Below, piece after piece: positions 35,336-46,783 of a stretch of 64,000 bases of DNA (positions are counted from its first letter, which is position 1; each line of letters opens with the position of its first letter). A model generated the notes under the pieces. That model searched no databases and was not told where the DNA came from. It was given only the letters and a program-made list of their open reading frames with translations. Source of the stretch: Datura wrightii (lineage: Eukaryota; Streptophyta; Magnoliopsida; Solanales; Solanaceae); contig JASDFA010000003.1 of assembly GCA_035772735.1 (NCBI GenBank), positions 59,578,501 through 59,642,500 of the forward strand, given 5' to 3'. Position numbers and translations under genes: made by a program.

Positions 35336-35564
35336 ATACTGAAAAGCTAGGGAGATTAACTAAGATCTCACATAATGAACATTTAATGCTAGAAACTAAT
35401 AGAATGACCGACTCCGGACTAGAATACATAGCTAAACTGAATTCATGATTCATATATACATGCATTGACATGAAAAAAACTAAGGCACATAAGCTGAACA
35501 AGAAAGTAAATAGATTACTAGGGAGGAAACTTGTACCTCAAGCTGAAACTGAGCCGGAAGAGAA

Positions 35565-37317
35565 TAGATGTTGGTATTTATCCATCATATCTGCTTTGAC
35601 TTCCCACGTAGCTCCCTCGACATGCTGGTTCCTCCACAAAACCTTTACTGAGGCTACTTCTTTGTTTCGTAGCTTTCAAACTTGATGATCAAGTATTTTC
35701 ACCAGAACTTCCTCATAGCTGAGGCTATCCTTCACACCTACGCTCTCCACTAGAACAATCAAAGCTGGGTTACCCATGCACTTCTTCAAAAGCGACACAT
35801 GAAATACTTGATGTACTGAAGCCAATTCCGAGGGAAACTCTAACTTATATGTTACCTTGTCAACCTATCTTACAATCCGGTATGGGCCAACATAACGGGG
35901 ACTGAGTTTCCCTTTCTTTTTGAATCTCATCACTCACTTCATGGGAGAAACCTTTAGAAACACCCAATCATCAACTTCAAACTCAAGCTCTCTCCTTCTC
36001 ATGTCTGCATAGGAATTTTGATGACTCTAAGCTATTTTCAACCTTTCCCTTATGTGTTGAACCTTCTCTATGTCCTCATGGACTGAATATGGTCCTATCA
36101 ATGCAGTTTCACTGACTTCGAACCAACCAATAGGCGATCTACATGTCCACCCGTAGAGAGCCTCAAACGGAGCCATCTAAATGCTAGAATGATAACTGTT
36201 GTTATATGTAAACTCAATGAGAGGTAAATGATCATCCCAACTACCTTTGAAATCAATCACCCATTCCCTCAACATATCTTCAGGATTCTGAATGGTCCGC
36301 TCGGCCTGACCATCTGTTTCAGGGGTGAAATGTTGTGCTAAGCTTGACCTGAGTACCAAGTCCCTTCTGAAGAGATCTTCAAAACTGGGAGGTAAATTGA
36401 GTGCCTCTATCTGATATAATGGAAAAGGGCACTCCATGCAACCAAAAGAACTCCCGAATGTATAACATAGCATAATCCAACACTGAGTCTGTAGTTTTGA
36501 TTGATAGAAAATGAGATGCTTTAGTTAACCTGTCTACAACCACACAAATAGAGTAATACTAACGACGAGTATGAGGAAACCCTGTAACAAAGTCCATATT
36601 GATCCCCTACCACTTACAAGTAGGTATGCTAATATCTTGGAGCACATCTCTGGGTCTTTGATGTTCCAGTTTCACCTGTTGATAATTCAGACACTTATCC
36701 ACAAACTCTACTATGTCCTTCTTCATGACAATCCACTAATAGATTTTCTGTAGGTCATGGTACATCTTGGTGGCACCTAGATGTATAAAATATCTGAAAC
36801 CATGAGCCTCATTCAACACCTGCTCCCTCAAGTCATCATCACCCAGTACACACAAACGACCCTAATATTGTAGTACCCTATCTCACCCTTGGGAGAAGAC
36901 CTCCACCTTCTGATTCTAAACGCTTCATTCAACTTTACTAAAATAAGATCGTCGTATTGTTTATCTTTGACCTCAGTCACCAAGGAAGATTTTGATCTAT
37001 TTTGGACAATGACACCACCATTCGTCGAGTCAACAAGATGAACTCCTAGTCATGCAAGCCGATGCACATCCTTCACTAACTCTTTCCTCTCCTCATCTAA
37101 ATGGGTCACACTCTCCATAGAAAGCCTGCTAAGAGCGTCTGCCACAACATTTGCCTTGCCCAGATGATAAAGGACGCTCATATCATAATCTTTCAAAAGC
37201 TCCAACCACCTCCTCTAACGTAGATTCAGATCCTTTTCGGTAAACATATACTATAGGCTTTTGTGGTCTGTAAACACATCCACGTGGACCCCGTATAGAT
37301 AGTGTCTCCAAATCTTC
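35565..37317 (-). pseudogene. B RNase H end, integrase and chromodomain
   Basis: Read from 37317 in minus sense: KIWRHYLYGVHVDVFTDHKS, NVVADALSRLSMESV (RNase H end), a poorly preserved zinc-binding part and core (37040-36480), then the open stretch 36473-36177 with FTPETDGQAERTIQNPEDML, which holds the last catalytic Glu. The C-terminal domain follows (MAPFEALYGWTCRSP, LEFEVDDWVFLKVSPMK). A chromodomain at about 35640-35565 reads VKVLWRNQHVEGATWEVKAD. Stops and shifts are many and the core around the first two Asp residues is decayed. It joins to 49981 across the insertion of C. Confidence 0.85.
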
Positions 37318-37322
37318 AAGGC

Positions 37323-38543
37323 TGTCACTACCCTAACATATGCCTGGATTGAGACAAGGGATAAAGAAACCTGAGGGACTCCAAGTCAACCCATGGAATG
37401 AACATAACATCTAACTCAATCAAAAATGTGGAAGATCGACATGATAAACTTAGCAGAAGTCTGAAATAAGCATAACATCAAACATAAACACGAATCTGAA
37501 GCTGATTACGTTCTATGTCTGAAAAGCCTCTAATATTGATGAGTTGATGGAACAAGACTCTAACTAACTCTTTAAGTCTAAAGCTTAATACTCAAAGATA
37601 ACCGATAGAGAATGGTCCTCGAGAGATGAGGACTCACCAACAGAGACTGGATGCTAGCTCCGATACTAGCTAATGATGGGGCTGAGTCTGAAGGTCAGAG
37701 CCTGTATCATGAAATAAGACAACATAGAGTATACGATCAATATGTGGAATGTATCGAGTATGCAAGGTATGTAAAACCTCTTAAGTAAAGTCATTTAAAA
37801 TGTGCATAATATATAACATAATCAAGATAAGAATCTGAGAGTAGGGTTCGCATGCTACTTTTCTGAAATCATGATCTGAACATAACATAACGTCATAACT
37901 GAATCGAATGACCCAAAGCTGAAATCTTATAGTCATAAGTAAAACTGAACATTGGGTCAAACCTGCTTTAGAACATATATATATATATATATATATCATG
38001 AATAATAAACGTGCACAACTGAAATCATGAGGAACAATGGGAGACTCGTCATATAACCGACATTACCACGATAGAGCTTATGTGGTCCCAACTATCACAC
38101 TCAAGTGGACAGATTCGTCTAAAGCCATGTCAGGGCTAAAGATGCTACCATGATATCTATATCAATCTCAAGGCCCCTTCGGGCAGGGGGAAAGCTCACA
38201 TAGAAGATCCCAAAATGATCTGATCATACCTATGTTGGCACATAGTTCTGAGGCATACGGTTGACTGACCCATAGCCTACTCGGTGCTAGACACTACTCC
38301 CAAAAACATACATATGCTCTCCATCATTTTTCAATGAAGTTGACCATCATCTAGAACGAATCTGAATAATCATAAATATAATAAATCTGAAATCATATAT
38401 GAGGAGCCTTGGCTCAGACCATACCACAAGTTGAGTAAAATTGGGAGTCTTGACTCCAAAACCATGTGGTAAGCTAATTAACTTGAAATCATACATCATA
38501 CTTGAACATATGGGATTTCCCAATACTTAAACATGCTTGAAAA
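37323..38543 (-). repeat. C 3' LTR, truncated
   Basis: In minus sense the end GGTAGTGACA is at 37323. The sequence aligns with the C 5' LTR at 47990-48975 (for example the segment around CTCACCAACAGAGACTGGAT). It breaks at about 38543 after TTAAACATGCTTGAAAA. The part that would hold the LTR start and the word cluster is missing. A (TA)n run is at 37974-37996. Confidence 0.87.
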
Positions 38544-38896
38544 CACATCCGAAGGGAACCATCCTTCTTTTGGACAAATAACTAGTGCACCCCATGGAGA
38601 CTTGCTAGGTCTGATGAAACCCTTGTCTAGAAGGTCCTTCAACCGATCTTTCAACTCCTTTAGCTCGGCTGAGTCCATTCTATAGGGAGGAATAGATATA
38701 AGCTACATGTCTAGTAGAAGGTCTATACCAAAATCCATTTTCCTCTTAGAAGGAATACCTGGTAGATCATCAGGGAACACTTCTGGATGCTCATGTACTA
38801 CTGGAACTAACTGGATAGTCGGGGTCTTGGACGTAACATCCTTAACCCTAACTAGATGGTACACACAACCTTTGGAAATCATCTTTCTGGCCTTAA
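38544..38896 (-). pseudogene. pol: C pol fragment: linker and RT start
   Basis: In minus sense 38892-38700 reads ARKMISKGCVYHLVRVKDV, VVHEHPEVFPDDLPGIPSKR, then IPPYRMDSAELKELKDRLKD and LLDKGFIRPSKSPWGA. It stops after the residues KKDGSLRM at the junction with the C LTR. This is the usual Del/Tekay protease-RT linker. E inserted at its upstream end and a deletion removed everything downstream. Confidence 0.85.
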
Positions 38897-39399
38897 TGTC
38901 ACGGACTTAGACTTCGACTAAACACACCGTGCAACACTTGACAACTTTCTCACGAATCTTTCATGATCTTGCAAGCTCAAGTAAGCCCTTTCAACTCTAG
39001 AATGCTAAGAGAATGTTGGATAAGGAAGATAAGAGAAATTTTCTAAGAGAAGCTTTTAGTAATGTAGAGGACTTGATTAATTTTTCTTGAGGATTATACA
39101 AATGAATGGCCTCCTATTTATAATACTCACTTAGGGAGTAATATGCAAATAATAATTATTGTACAAGTCCCTACATATTTACAAATAAGTCCCTTTCTAT
39201 AATTCTCTACATATCTAGAGTTTTTCAAGGACTTTCCTAGAAATTCCATAAGATTCCAAGGTCTTCCATGGGAAATCTCAATAGTTTCCTAGTATACTCC
39301 ATTAAGTGTAGGTTTTTTTCTTATGTAAGCCGCCATATGGAAAAGATATATGTCAAATGGATCCTACGTTGCATGATGACATGAAAAGTCCTCACATCA
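38897..39399 (-). repeat. E 3' LTR (503 bp)
   Basis: In minus sense it opens TGATGTGAGGACTTTTC at 39399 and closes AAGTCCGTGACA at 38897. The end region (38897-39050) matches the 5' copy at 44163-44315 with few differences. There is no coding content. Confidence 0.87.
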
Positions 39400-39409
39400 C
39401 CTGATGTTG

Positions 39410-40740
39410 CAACAACCGCAGCGCAGTGCTGCTGCATAAACTCTCAAATCTTGTCCTTGAATTGCCATAAGTCTTCATATCGTTCCCACGTGGCTTCCTC
39501 CAATGATTTCCCTTTCCAGTGGATGAGGAACATGACAGTAGCCTTTTTCCTTATTTTCACCTAGCTTGGTAGTCAATGATAGCCTCAATCATGTGAGGCA
39601 GTGATGGTAATTGGTTCCCTACATCACTGACCTCGAGTAGGGTCATCCTGGTCTTTATGGCAAGGCTTGAGCACGATGGCATGGAAGACAGGATGAACCT
39701 TGAGATGACCTGGTAACTCCAACTTATATGAGATCTTTCCCACCTTGGAAACAATCCTAAATGGCCCTTCATACTTCCGTACCAAGTTCTGGTTCATGCC
39801 CATAATGTCTTAAACTGTCTTGGGTTAAACTTTACCATAACCATGTCCCCAACATTATAATCCGTGGGACAACATTTGCGGTCAGCAAACTTGTTCATCT
39901 TCTTTGCTTTCTTGTCCAAGTAGGACTTAGCAGTGTCAAGCTTCTTCTCGAACCCCTTAGCCATATGGTAAGCCCCCAAACTTTTTCCCTCGAACGCGGC
40001 TGGTAGTGAATGTGGAGTTTGTGGCTGTTGACCAGTGGCTAACTCGAATGGTGTTCGTCCGGTAGACTCGCTCTGTTGTAAGTTACAGGAGAACTATGCT
40101 ATGTCTAGGAGCCTTGCCCAATCCTTCTAATATGAACTCACAAAGTGCCTCAAATAGCACTCCAACAAGGCATTGACCCGTTCCGTTTGTCCATTAGTTT
40201 TTGGGTAAAAACTAGTGGAGAAATGTAGCTCCCTGCCATGCCAAGCATATCGAACAATTCTCTCCAAAAGCTTTCGGTAAAATGTGGGTCTCAATCACTA
40301 ATGATGTGCCTTGGCAGGCCCTAATACTTCACCACATTCTTGAAGAATAGTTTGGCAGCCTCTTTAGCGGTGCAACCTGTTGTAGCTGGCATAAAGCTAA
40401 CATACTTCGAAAACCTATCCACCACGACCATAACCGTCCAATATCCTTCAGACTTTGGTAAGCAAGTGATGAAGTCCATAGTTACACTCTCCCATGGACA
40501 CTCTACAACTGGTAGTGGTTCCAAAAGTCCTCCAGGTTGCTGTTGCTCCACTTTTCCTATTGGCACACTAGATAGGTCTTCACATAACATTCAATATCAT
40601 CACGCATGTGTAGTCAATAGTAGATTGAATCGATCAAGTCCCTTGTGCGATGCTGGCCCGAATGTCCAGCCCATAACGTGTCATGGCTTTCTTTCATAAT
40701 CTGCCGCCTGATGTTTCCAAACTTCACCACATAGACCATT
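39410..40740 (-). pseudogene. E integrase with chromodomain
   Basis: In minus sense the zinc-binding part is near 40720-40600 (HDTLWAGHSGQHR, YVKTYLVCQ). The core begins in the open stretch 40590-40321 (VTMDFITCLPKSEGYWTVMV) with the first catalytic Asp. A stop and IISD.DPHF follow near 40300; the segment with the Glu is frameshifted. The open stretch 39979-39794 has MAKGFEKKLDTAKSYLDKKA and YNVGDMVMVKF. The chromodomain at 39545-39415 reads FLIHWKGKSLEEATWERYED and LWQFKDKI. The C-terminal stop lies near 39410. The chromodomain confirms chromovirus membership. Confidence 0.85.
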
Positions 40741-41460
40741 CATTCTGTGGTGAGCAATAGTCCATCTTCCACCCAATAACGTCTTGTCTTGCCTTTGGTG
40801 GCTAACTCCATAAGCTGCTTTGCTTCTTGTTCGTGTTGCATGCCCTCTTTTATGGCTTCACGAATATCACAACTTGCTGAAGTGATGGAAACTAGTTCGG
40901 CCTTTCGAATCAAGGAATCGGCTATAACATTACCTTTGCCTGGCTTGTACTCTAACTCGTAATCAAACTTGGCCAAGAAATCTTTCCACCTTATCTATTT
41001 TAGTGTAAGTTTCTTCTGCGTTTGAAAGTAGCTAGTGGCCACATTGTCAGTTTTGACCACGAACTTTGACCCGAGTAGGTAATATCTTTATGTGCGAAGG
41101 CAATGAACAATGGCAGTCATCTCTTTCTCTTGCACAATGTAACATCATTCTGTCTAATTCAACTTGCGGCTCTCGAATGCTATGGGATGATTATCTTGCA
41201 GTAAGACATTCCCAATGGCAAAATAAGATGCATCTATGTGCACCTCGAATGTCTTGGTAAAGTCGGGTAATGACAAGACTGGCTCCTCTATCACAACTGC
41301 CTTAAGGCCTTCAAACGCCTTTTGACAATGTTCCATCCAAACCCACGACTTGTTCTTCTTTAGCAACTCGGTCAAAGGTGCTTCCTTGGTTTAATAGCTT
41401 CTACTAAACCTGCGATAATAGTTAGCGAGTCCAAGGAATGATCTAAGCTTGGTCACCTTT
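40741..41460 (-). pseudogene. pol: E RNase H
   Basis: Minus 41375-41154 reads FEGLKAVVIEEPVLSLPDF and VHIDASYFAIGNVLLQDNHP, with a first catalytic Asp in HIDAS. The middle (41150-40980) is crossed by stops. Minus 40976-40740 reads AKFDYELEYKPGKGNVIADS and continues into the region before integrase. It lies between RT and integrase as in all Ty3 elements. Confidence 0.85.
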
Positions 41461-42210
41461 GTGGGCACCTGCCACTCCTGGATAGCTCGCACTTTGGCCT
41501 CGTCCATGCGCAATCAGCCCTGGCTAATGACATGTCCCAAGAAATGTATTTTAAGCTGGGCGAACTCGCACGTCTCCCGTTTGATGTAAATCTCATTCTC
41601 CTGCAAGACCTGGAAAACCTTCCTTAAGTGCTCTACATACTCCTCCAAGGTTTTTCTATAGATGACTATATCGTCCAAGTATACTACCACAAACTTATCA
41701 AGGTAGGGATGAAAAATCTTATTCATCAGTGTGCAAAATGTAGCGGGTGCATTGGTCAGGCCGAAGGGCATCACCAACCACTCTTAGGCTCCATATCTCA
41801 TCACGCACATCGTCTTTAGTTCATCCTCTTCTACTATACGCACTTGATAGTAACCCTTTCGAAGATCCACCTTAGTAAAGTACTTGGCTTGTCCAAGTCT
41901 ATCGAACAATTCAGCAATAAGCGGGATAGGATATTTATTCTTTATTGTAACTTTGTTGAGTGTTCTGTAGTCTATACATAAACATAATGATCCATCTTTA
42001 TTCTTTTGAAACAAGACTGGCACTCCGAGGGTGCTTTGGACAGGAGGATATGACCGGCTTCGAGCAACTCCTTCAATTTCTTCCTTAGCTCTTCCAACTT
42101 AGGCGGAGCCATGCGGCATCGGGAGTATGCGGGTGGTTTGGTTCCAGGATCCAACTCGATCTTATGATCCAACTCACGCCTAGGAGGCAAGTTCCTTGGC
42201 AGATCATCAG
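41461..42210 (-). pseudogene. pol: E reverse transcriptase (catalytic pair intact)
   Basis: RT starts in the open stretch 42700-41972 (MAPPKLEELRKKLKELLEAG). It continues frameshifted at 42023-41784 (YRTLNKVTIKNKYPIPLIAE, KVDLRKGYYQVRIVEED), then 41777-41514 (MVMPFGLTNAPATFCTLMNK, FVVVYLDDIVIYRKTLEEY). The Y-L-D-D motif is complete. It is the only RT in the window whose aspartate pair is unchanged. Stops near 42000 and 41780 and frame changes still prevent full translation. Confidence 0.88.
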
Positions 42211-42860
42211 GCATAATATCTTTGCTCTGTTCGAGTAGCGTTTCTATGCAAGGTGGTAGCGTCTCTTGGAAACCCTTGTCTTCCTCCAAACTTGCAATGA
42301 TTGCCATGAACATGGGCTCCCCCTTCTTGAGCCCCTTTACAAGTTGCATAGCCGATAGTTGTGTTTGGCTATGTCCTTGTGGTATTGTTATTGTGGGAAC
42401 CATGCAAGCTCCTTCTCGCTCCATGACCATGAGACATTGGAGGTACAGATGGATCAAGGTATGACATCGTCTAAAGAACGCTTTCCCTAGAACAATATCA
42501 AAGATATCCATTCTGGTGGCTGTAAAGTTTGTCGTACCTTCCCAATTGCCCAATTTGACACCAACGCCATTGGCTATACCATGAGCATTTTGAGCTTCAG
42601 CATTTAGGGTCTTTACACGAGAGTTAGTTGGAGCGAGCTTCAACTCTAGTCTTTTTGTTGCGGTCTCTACCACAAAATTGTGGGTTTCTCCTATGTCCAT
42701 CAGTGCACGAGTAGGCTTGTTGTTGATGGTGAGGTCAACCTACTGATTGTTATTTTCATCGGGTTGGATAGGTTATTTCTTAACAGCACCACATAATCCT
42801 ATCACACCTAATTGTGCTGCACTCGAACCCTCTCCTTGGGGATGATCTTTACTTTCATGT
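42211..42860 (-). pseudogene. E protease and linker
   Basis: The open stretch in minus sense from 42700 starts MDIGETHNFVVETATKRLEL, where D-I-G replaces the usual D-T/S-G of the protease site. It goes on through GVGVKLGNWEGTTNF and FDIVLGKAFF, a typical protease core, to the linker SKDIMPDDLPRNLPPRRELD. Upstream, toward gag, residues NNKPTRALMDIG can be read. Protease and RT are in one frame here, as is usual. Confidence 0.83.
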
Positions 42861-44128
42861 ATCGTGGCACTAAGACTCATTAAATCGGGACAATTCTTGA
42901 AGCAATTTGGTCCTCCGCATATGTAGCAACTGTCTCCTTTTGTGGCTTGCGCCTTCCTCTCAGCATAGCCTTGACATCCAAGCTTTCTGCCATCGGATTT
43001 GTGGGTGTCATGATACTTGGGATGCGGCTGCTACACCTTGCTTTTGCCACGATCTCCCCTACCTTTGGCATGACTACTTATTGTCTCCTTGCCTTTGCCT
43101 TTGTCATGCCTAAAGTCAGTCAAAGCTTCGGCCTGTACGATGACTTCATCAATAGTACTAACCTATTAACGTTCCAGCTCCGTCTTGGCCCAATTTTGCA
43201 GCTCGTCCATTAAGTGGAATAACATATATTTATCTGTGATATTGGAAATTTGAAGTGTAAGAGTGGTGAACTCCTTCACGTATGCACGTATACATCCCAT
43301 CTGCTTCAACTCCCGAAACTTGCCTTTTGCCTCATAGATGACGTTATTGGGGAAGAAAGCTCTCTTGAACTTAGCTCAGAACATCTCCCATGTGTCAATT
43401 GAGGAAAAACCATTTTACATCTTGGACTCCTTCCCTTCTCTACCATAGAATGGCCATCTCTGAGAGGCACAATACAACGGTGTTAATCTTGCTCTCATCG
43501 CTCTTGACTCTGTTGCGTTTGAAATAATTTTCCAAATGCCAAACGAAATTCTCCACCTCTTGGGCATCACAAGCACCTTTGAACATTGGTGGTTTAGGGG
43601 CCTCAACCTTGGCCTCCTTCTCTTTGCCGGATGCCACAAACCCTCCAACTTCAATTCTCCCTCGAGTGTCTCTATCTTGGCCTTCATGGTCTTAACCGTG
43701 CTTAACGTTTCCATGAGCCTGCACTCCAAGGAAGTGATAGTTTCTCTCATCTCCAATTCCGCATGCTTGTGCCCCTCCAACTCCTTTCAGATGTTGTCAT
43801 TCTCCTCAAGGGTGAATTTTTCAAGAATCTTGAACTTGTCATCAACCTCATTCAAACATTTTCCGAATATCTCCACAGTCTGCCTTGTCGTGTCAACCCT
43901 TGCGATCCACTCTAATCCAGGCATGACATTTGTGGGAAGCCTATTATGTTTGCCATCACTCGCCTCAGTGGTCGAAGCTGAGAGGGATGTCAGCATTTCA
44001 CTTGATGTATGGTCGAACAACAGTTCCTCATTCATTTTATGAATATTTCTCCCCTTTCGGTTCCTTTTTCAAGCATCCTGTCGGACGTTGGTGGTGCTAG
44101 CAGCGTTGATGTCTCTCTCCTTTGCCAT
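42861..44128 (-). pseudogene. gag: E gag
   Basis: Minus Met at 44128 opens MAKERDINAASTTNVRQDA and then a stop. A second open stretch starts MNEELLFDHTSSEM (44035). Then 43780-43637 reads MEGHKHAELEMRETITSLEC, a coiled-coil-like stretch, and 43637-43440 KGACDAQEVENFVWHLENYF, the start of capsid. The zinc knuckle near 42935-42890 is CYICGGPNCFKNC, in which Asn stands where the zinc-binding His is expected. Gag of this shape, with an N-terminal coiled coil and one knuckle, is known from short-LTR chromoviruses. Confidence 0.8.
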
Positions 44129-44146
44129 TCACTCAGTATTAACCTT

Positions 44147-44159
44147 GGCTCTGATACCA
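44147..44159 (-). other. E primer-binding site
   Basis: Minus TGGTATCAGAGCC, the initiator-Met tRNA match, lies three bases inside the LTR end at 44163. Confidence 0.9.
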
Positions 44160-44162
44160 CGT

Positions 44163-44315
44163 TGTCATGGACATAGACTTCGACTAAACACACCGTACGG
44201 CACTTGACAACTTGCTCACGAATCTTTCACGATCTTGCAAGCTCAAGTAAGCCCTTTCAACTCTAGATTGCTAAGAGAATGTTAGATAAGAAAGATAAGA
44301 GATATTTGCTAGCAG
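44163..44315 (-). repeat. E 5' LTR, truncated
   Basis: Only the last 150 bases (minus sense) of the LTR remain. They match 38897-39050 up to about 44315, where the sequence changes to D integrase. The LTR start and the target duplication are lost. Confidence 0.83.
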
Positions 44316-45583
44316 AGGTACATTATTCCTGTTATTCTCTTCACCCAGGTTCAACAAAGATGTATCATGACATAAAAGAGATTTATTGGTGGATGGGAAT
44401 GAAGAAGGAGGTAGCAGAATTCATAGCACAATGTCCTAGCTGCCAATAGGTCAAGGCGGAACATCAAAACCCGGTGGATTGACATAGGAAATAGCAGTGC
44501 CTATGTTGAAATGGGAGGCAACCAATATGGATTTCATGACAGGATTACCCCGTACCAGGCGCAATTTGATTCCATCTGGGTGATTGTTGACAAATTCACG
44601 AAGTCAGCTCATTTTTTACCAGTCAGGACCACCTTCTCAATCGAGGACTATGTTGAGTTATATATCAGGGAAGTAGTTCGATTGCATGGTGTCCCAGTAT
44701 CGATCATTTCTGACAGAGAAGCATTCATAGCTAAATTCTGGTAGTCCTTTAAAAAGGGCCTGGGGACACAAGTTAATTTGAGTACATCTTTCCATCCTCA
44801 AATAGATGGATAGGAAAAACTTACCATCCAGATGCTCGAGGATATGTTACGGGCGTGCGTGTTAGACTTCGGGGGCAGTTGGATGAGCATTTACCCCTTA
44901 TTAAATTTTCTTACAATAACAGTTACCATTCGGCAATCCAGATGGTGCCTTATGAGGCCTTACATGGGCAGAAATGCAGGTCCCTAGTTGGTTGGTTTGA
45001 GGTAGGAGAATCAGAGTTAATTGGGCCAGACATAATCACCAGTCAGAAGAGAAAGTAAAGCTTATTAGAGAATGCATGCTGACAGCTCAAAGCCACCAGA
45101 AATCTTACGCTGATGTACGACGTAGAAATATATAATTCAATGTAAACTATCGGGTATTTCTGAAGCTTTCGCCAATCAAGGGCATGGTGAGGTTTGGTAA
45201 AAAGGGAAAGCTTAGCTCGAGGTTTATTGGGCCATATAGAATCCTCCGGAGATAGGCCAAGTGGCATATGAGCTAGATCTACCTTCATAGTTGGAATCTG
45301 TTCATCCGGTCTTTCACGTGTCGATGTTACGAAAGTGCATAGGGAATCCTTCCTGAGTTGTACCTATCTAGGACGTCCAGAATATTGAGGAGTAGGCTTG
45401 TGAAGAAGTTCTAGTAGCCATATTAGACCGGCAGGTTCGTAGGTTAAGAACTAAAGACGTCACCTTTGTTAAGTTACTGTGGAGAAACAGGAACAGAAAA
45501 GAGATGACTTAGGAAGCCGAGGATGACATGAGATCCAGATATCCTCATTTACTCCAGACTAGATTCAGATTAAGCAGTTAAGG
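44316..45583 (+). pseudogene. D integrase with degraded chromodomain
   Basis: It begins inside the zinc-binding domain (HPGSTKMYHDIKEIYWWMGM, CPSC). The core is at 44511-44744 (FDSIWVIVDKFTKSAHFLPV, VSIISDREAFIAKFW). The residue corresponding to the catalytic Glu in 'DGQAERTIQ' is replaced: the sequence reads DG, a stop, then EKLTIQ, so Lys stands at the Glu position. 44855-45058 has NNSYHSAIQMVPYEALHGQK. The last part at 45470-45560 (VKLLWRNRNRKE, EAEDDMRSRYPHL) resembles the end of the E3 chromodomain. There are several stops. Integrase inserts the DNA copy. Confidence 0.85.
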
Positions 45584-45836
45584 TGAAATTGATGGTTCAG
45601 TTGTTGTTTTATAATTTATGTTATACGTAATGCTCAATTGTCTATCATTTTACTATGAAAGAGTTGTTATAGTGTCATATGAAATGCCTGTATTGGACTT
45701 TTCTGCGTTTCAGGGTTTTCAGATAGTCCATATTACAGGGGAGACTCTGTTGAAATTTTTCTAGAATAGTAGTTAAAAGGGTTAGATTCCCTTAAGCTAA
45801 AGCAACATTCGAGGACGAATGTTTCTGGGGGGGGGA
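45584..45836 (+). other. D 3' untranslated region and polypurine tract
   Basis: After a non-coding stretch, CATTCGAGGACGAATGTTTC leads to an uninterrupted run of G (45827-45835) and A, ending at the LTR start TGTTACACC. The G run is longer than in the tracts of E3 and B. Confidence 0.9.
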
Positions 45837-46094
45837 TGTTACACCTCATAACTTCCTAATGTTTAGTCAGCCTATTCATATGCTAGTCAAGAGTTTTAGA
45901 GTACGACATGTGGGAGAAAGGGTCCGGGAAAAGGTCAAACAAGTGCAGAATCGGAGAAGCGAGGGAGAAGGCCGGAGCAGGCTACAAGTTGGGTAGCGTG
46001 CCTCGGACCCCCTCCCTCCGCGTTGGGCACTGTGGCACGCCCGTAAACTGGCGTGACAGGGTCCATGCCACGGACCCTGTGTCCACCGCCCAAG

Positions 46095-46106
46095 TATATA
46101 TATAAA
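46095..46106 (+). promoter_or_regulatory. D LTR TATA box
   Basis: TATATATATAAAG lies just after the GC-rich cluster in the D LTR. It is the probable core promoter and sets the U3/R order of the LTR. Confidence 0.65.
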
Positions 46107-46783
46107 GCCCCTTCACTTGTTGAATAATTATATATGATATATCTTCGTCCAGAAGTAAAACCCATGCCATTTTTAAGTTATTTCTTTCTGATTAGACTGC
46201 TAAATGTTGTCCAAATCCAAATTAACTCTAGGTATCAAATTATAAGCCAACAGGGAGCACTACTACGGAGTTATTTCATGAAATTCGCCCAACAAATCAT
46301 AACCCCGAGTACAAGTTGTAAGAATTGCTCCAAACTAATTTCTATACGATCATAGGATTCAAGTAAGTATTTCTCCCTTCTAAACCCTCAAGAAGTTATA
46401 CATTTTCGACCGTGTTTCGTTAAGTTAAAGTATAGTTAATATTAGTAATAAAGTTATCATTTTTGTTGAATTTAGTCATAAAACTAGTCTCATTCTCCCA
46501 GTAATATGTTTACAGTTGGAAAGGGTTGTTGAATACAAATGGAAACTCGTCGGTTAGATAGAAAGTCGGCACTTAAGGTATGAAAGGCTATCACTTCGGC
46601 AAGTTACATTCGTCGTAAAGTTAGTACGACCCGTGTATCTATAGTACTTCAGAGTAAACCTATTGGTGTCAGCTGTTATAAAATAATTTGAGCCTGTGGT
46701 GACAAAATAGTAATTCTTTTTCGAGTTAATCTAGCTAGAATTGTTTTACTTCGAAGTTTAGTAGTTAGATGTATCCCATATAG

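Larger units (their letters stand above)
38897..44315 (-). mobile_element. E: Ty3 chromovirus with short LTRs (Galadriel/Reina-like)
   Basis: Minus order: truncated 5' LTR (44315-44163), primer-binding site, gag, protease, RT, RNase H, integrase with chromodomain, 3' LTR (39399-38897). The LTRs are only about 0.5 kb. Gag and pol differ from the Del/Tekay elements here and are closer to the chromoviruses with short LTRs such as Galadriel or Reina; the lineage is inference. Its left flank is C pol (CTTAA at 38892-38896). The right flank is the integrase of D, so a deletion has removed the outer part of its 5' LTR. Confidence 0.87.

Noticed and set aside
43536..44042. Plus-strand open frame of 168 residues
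   Set aside because: It is the antisense of the E gag gene; composition is that of a reverse-complement shadow.
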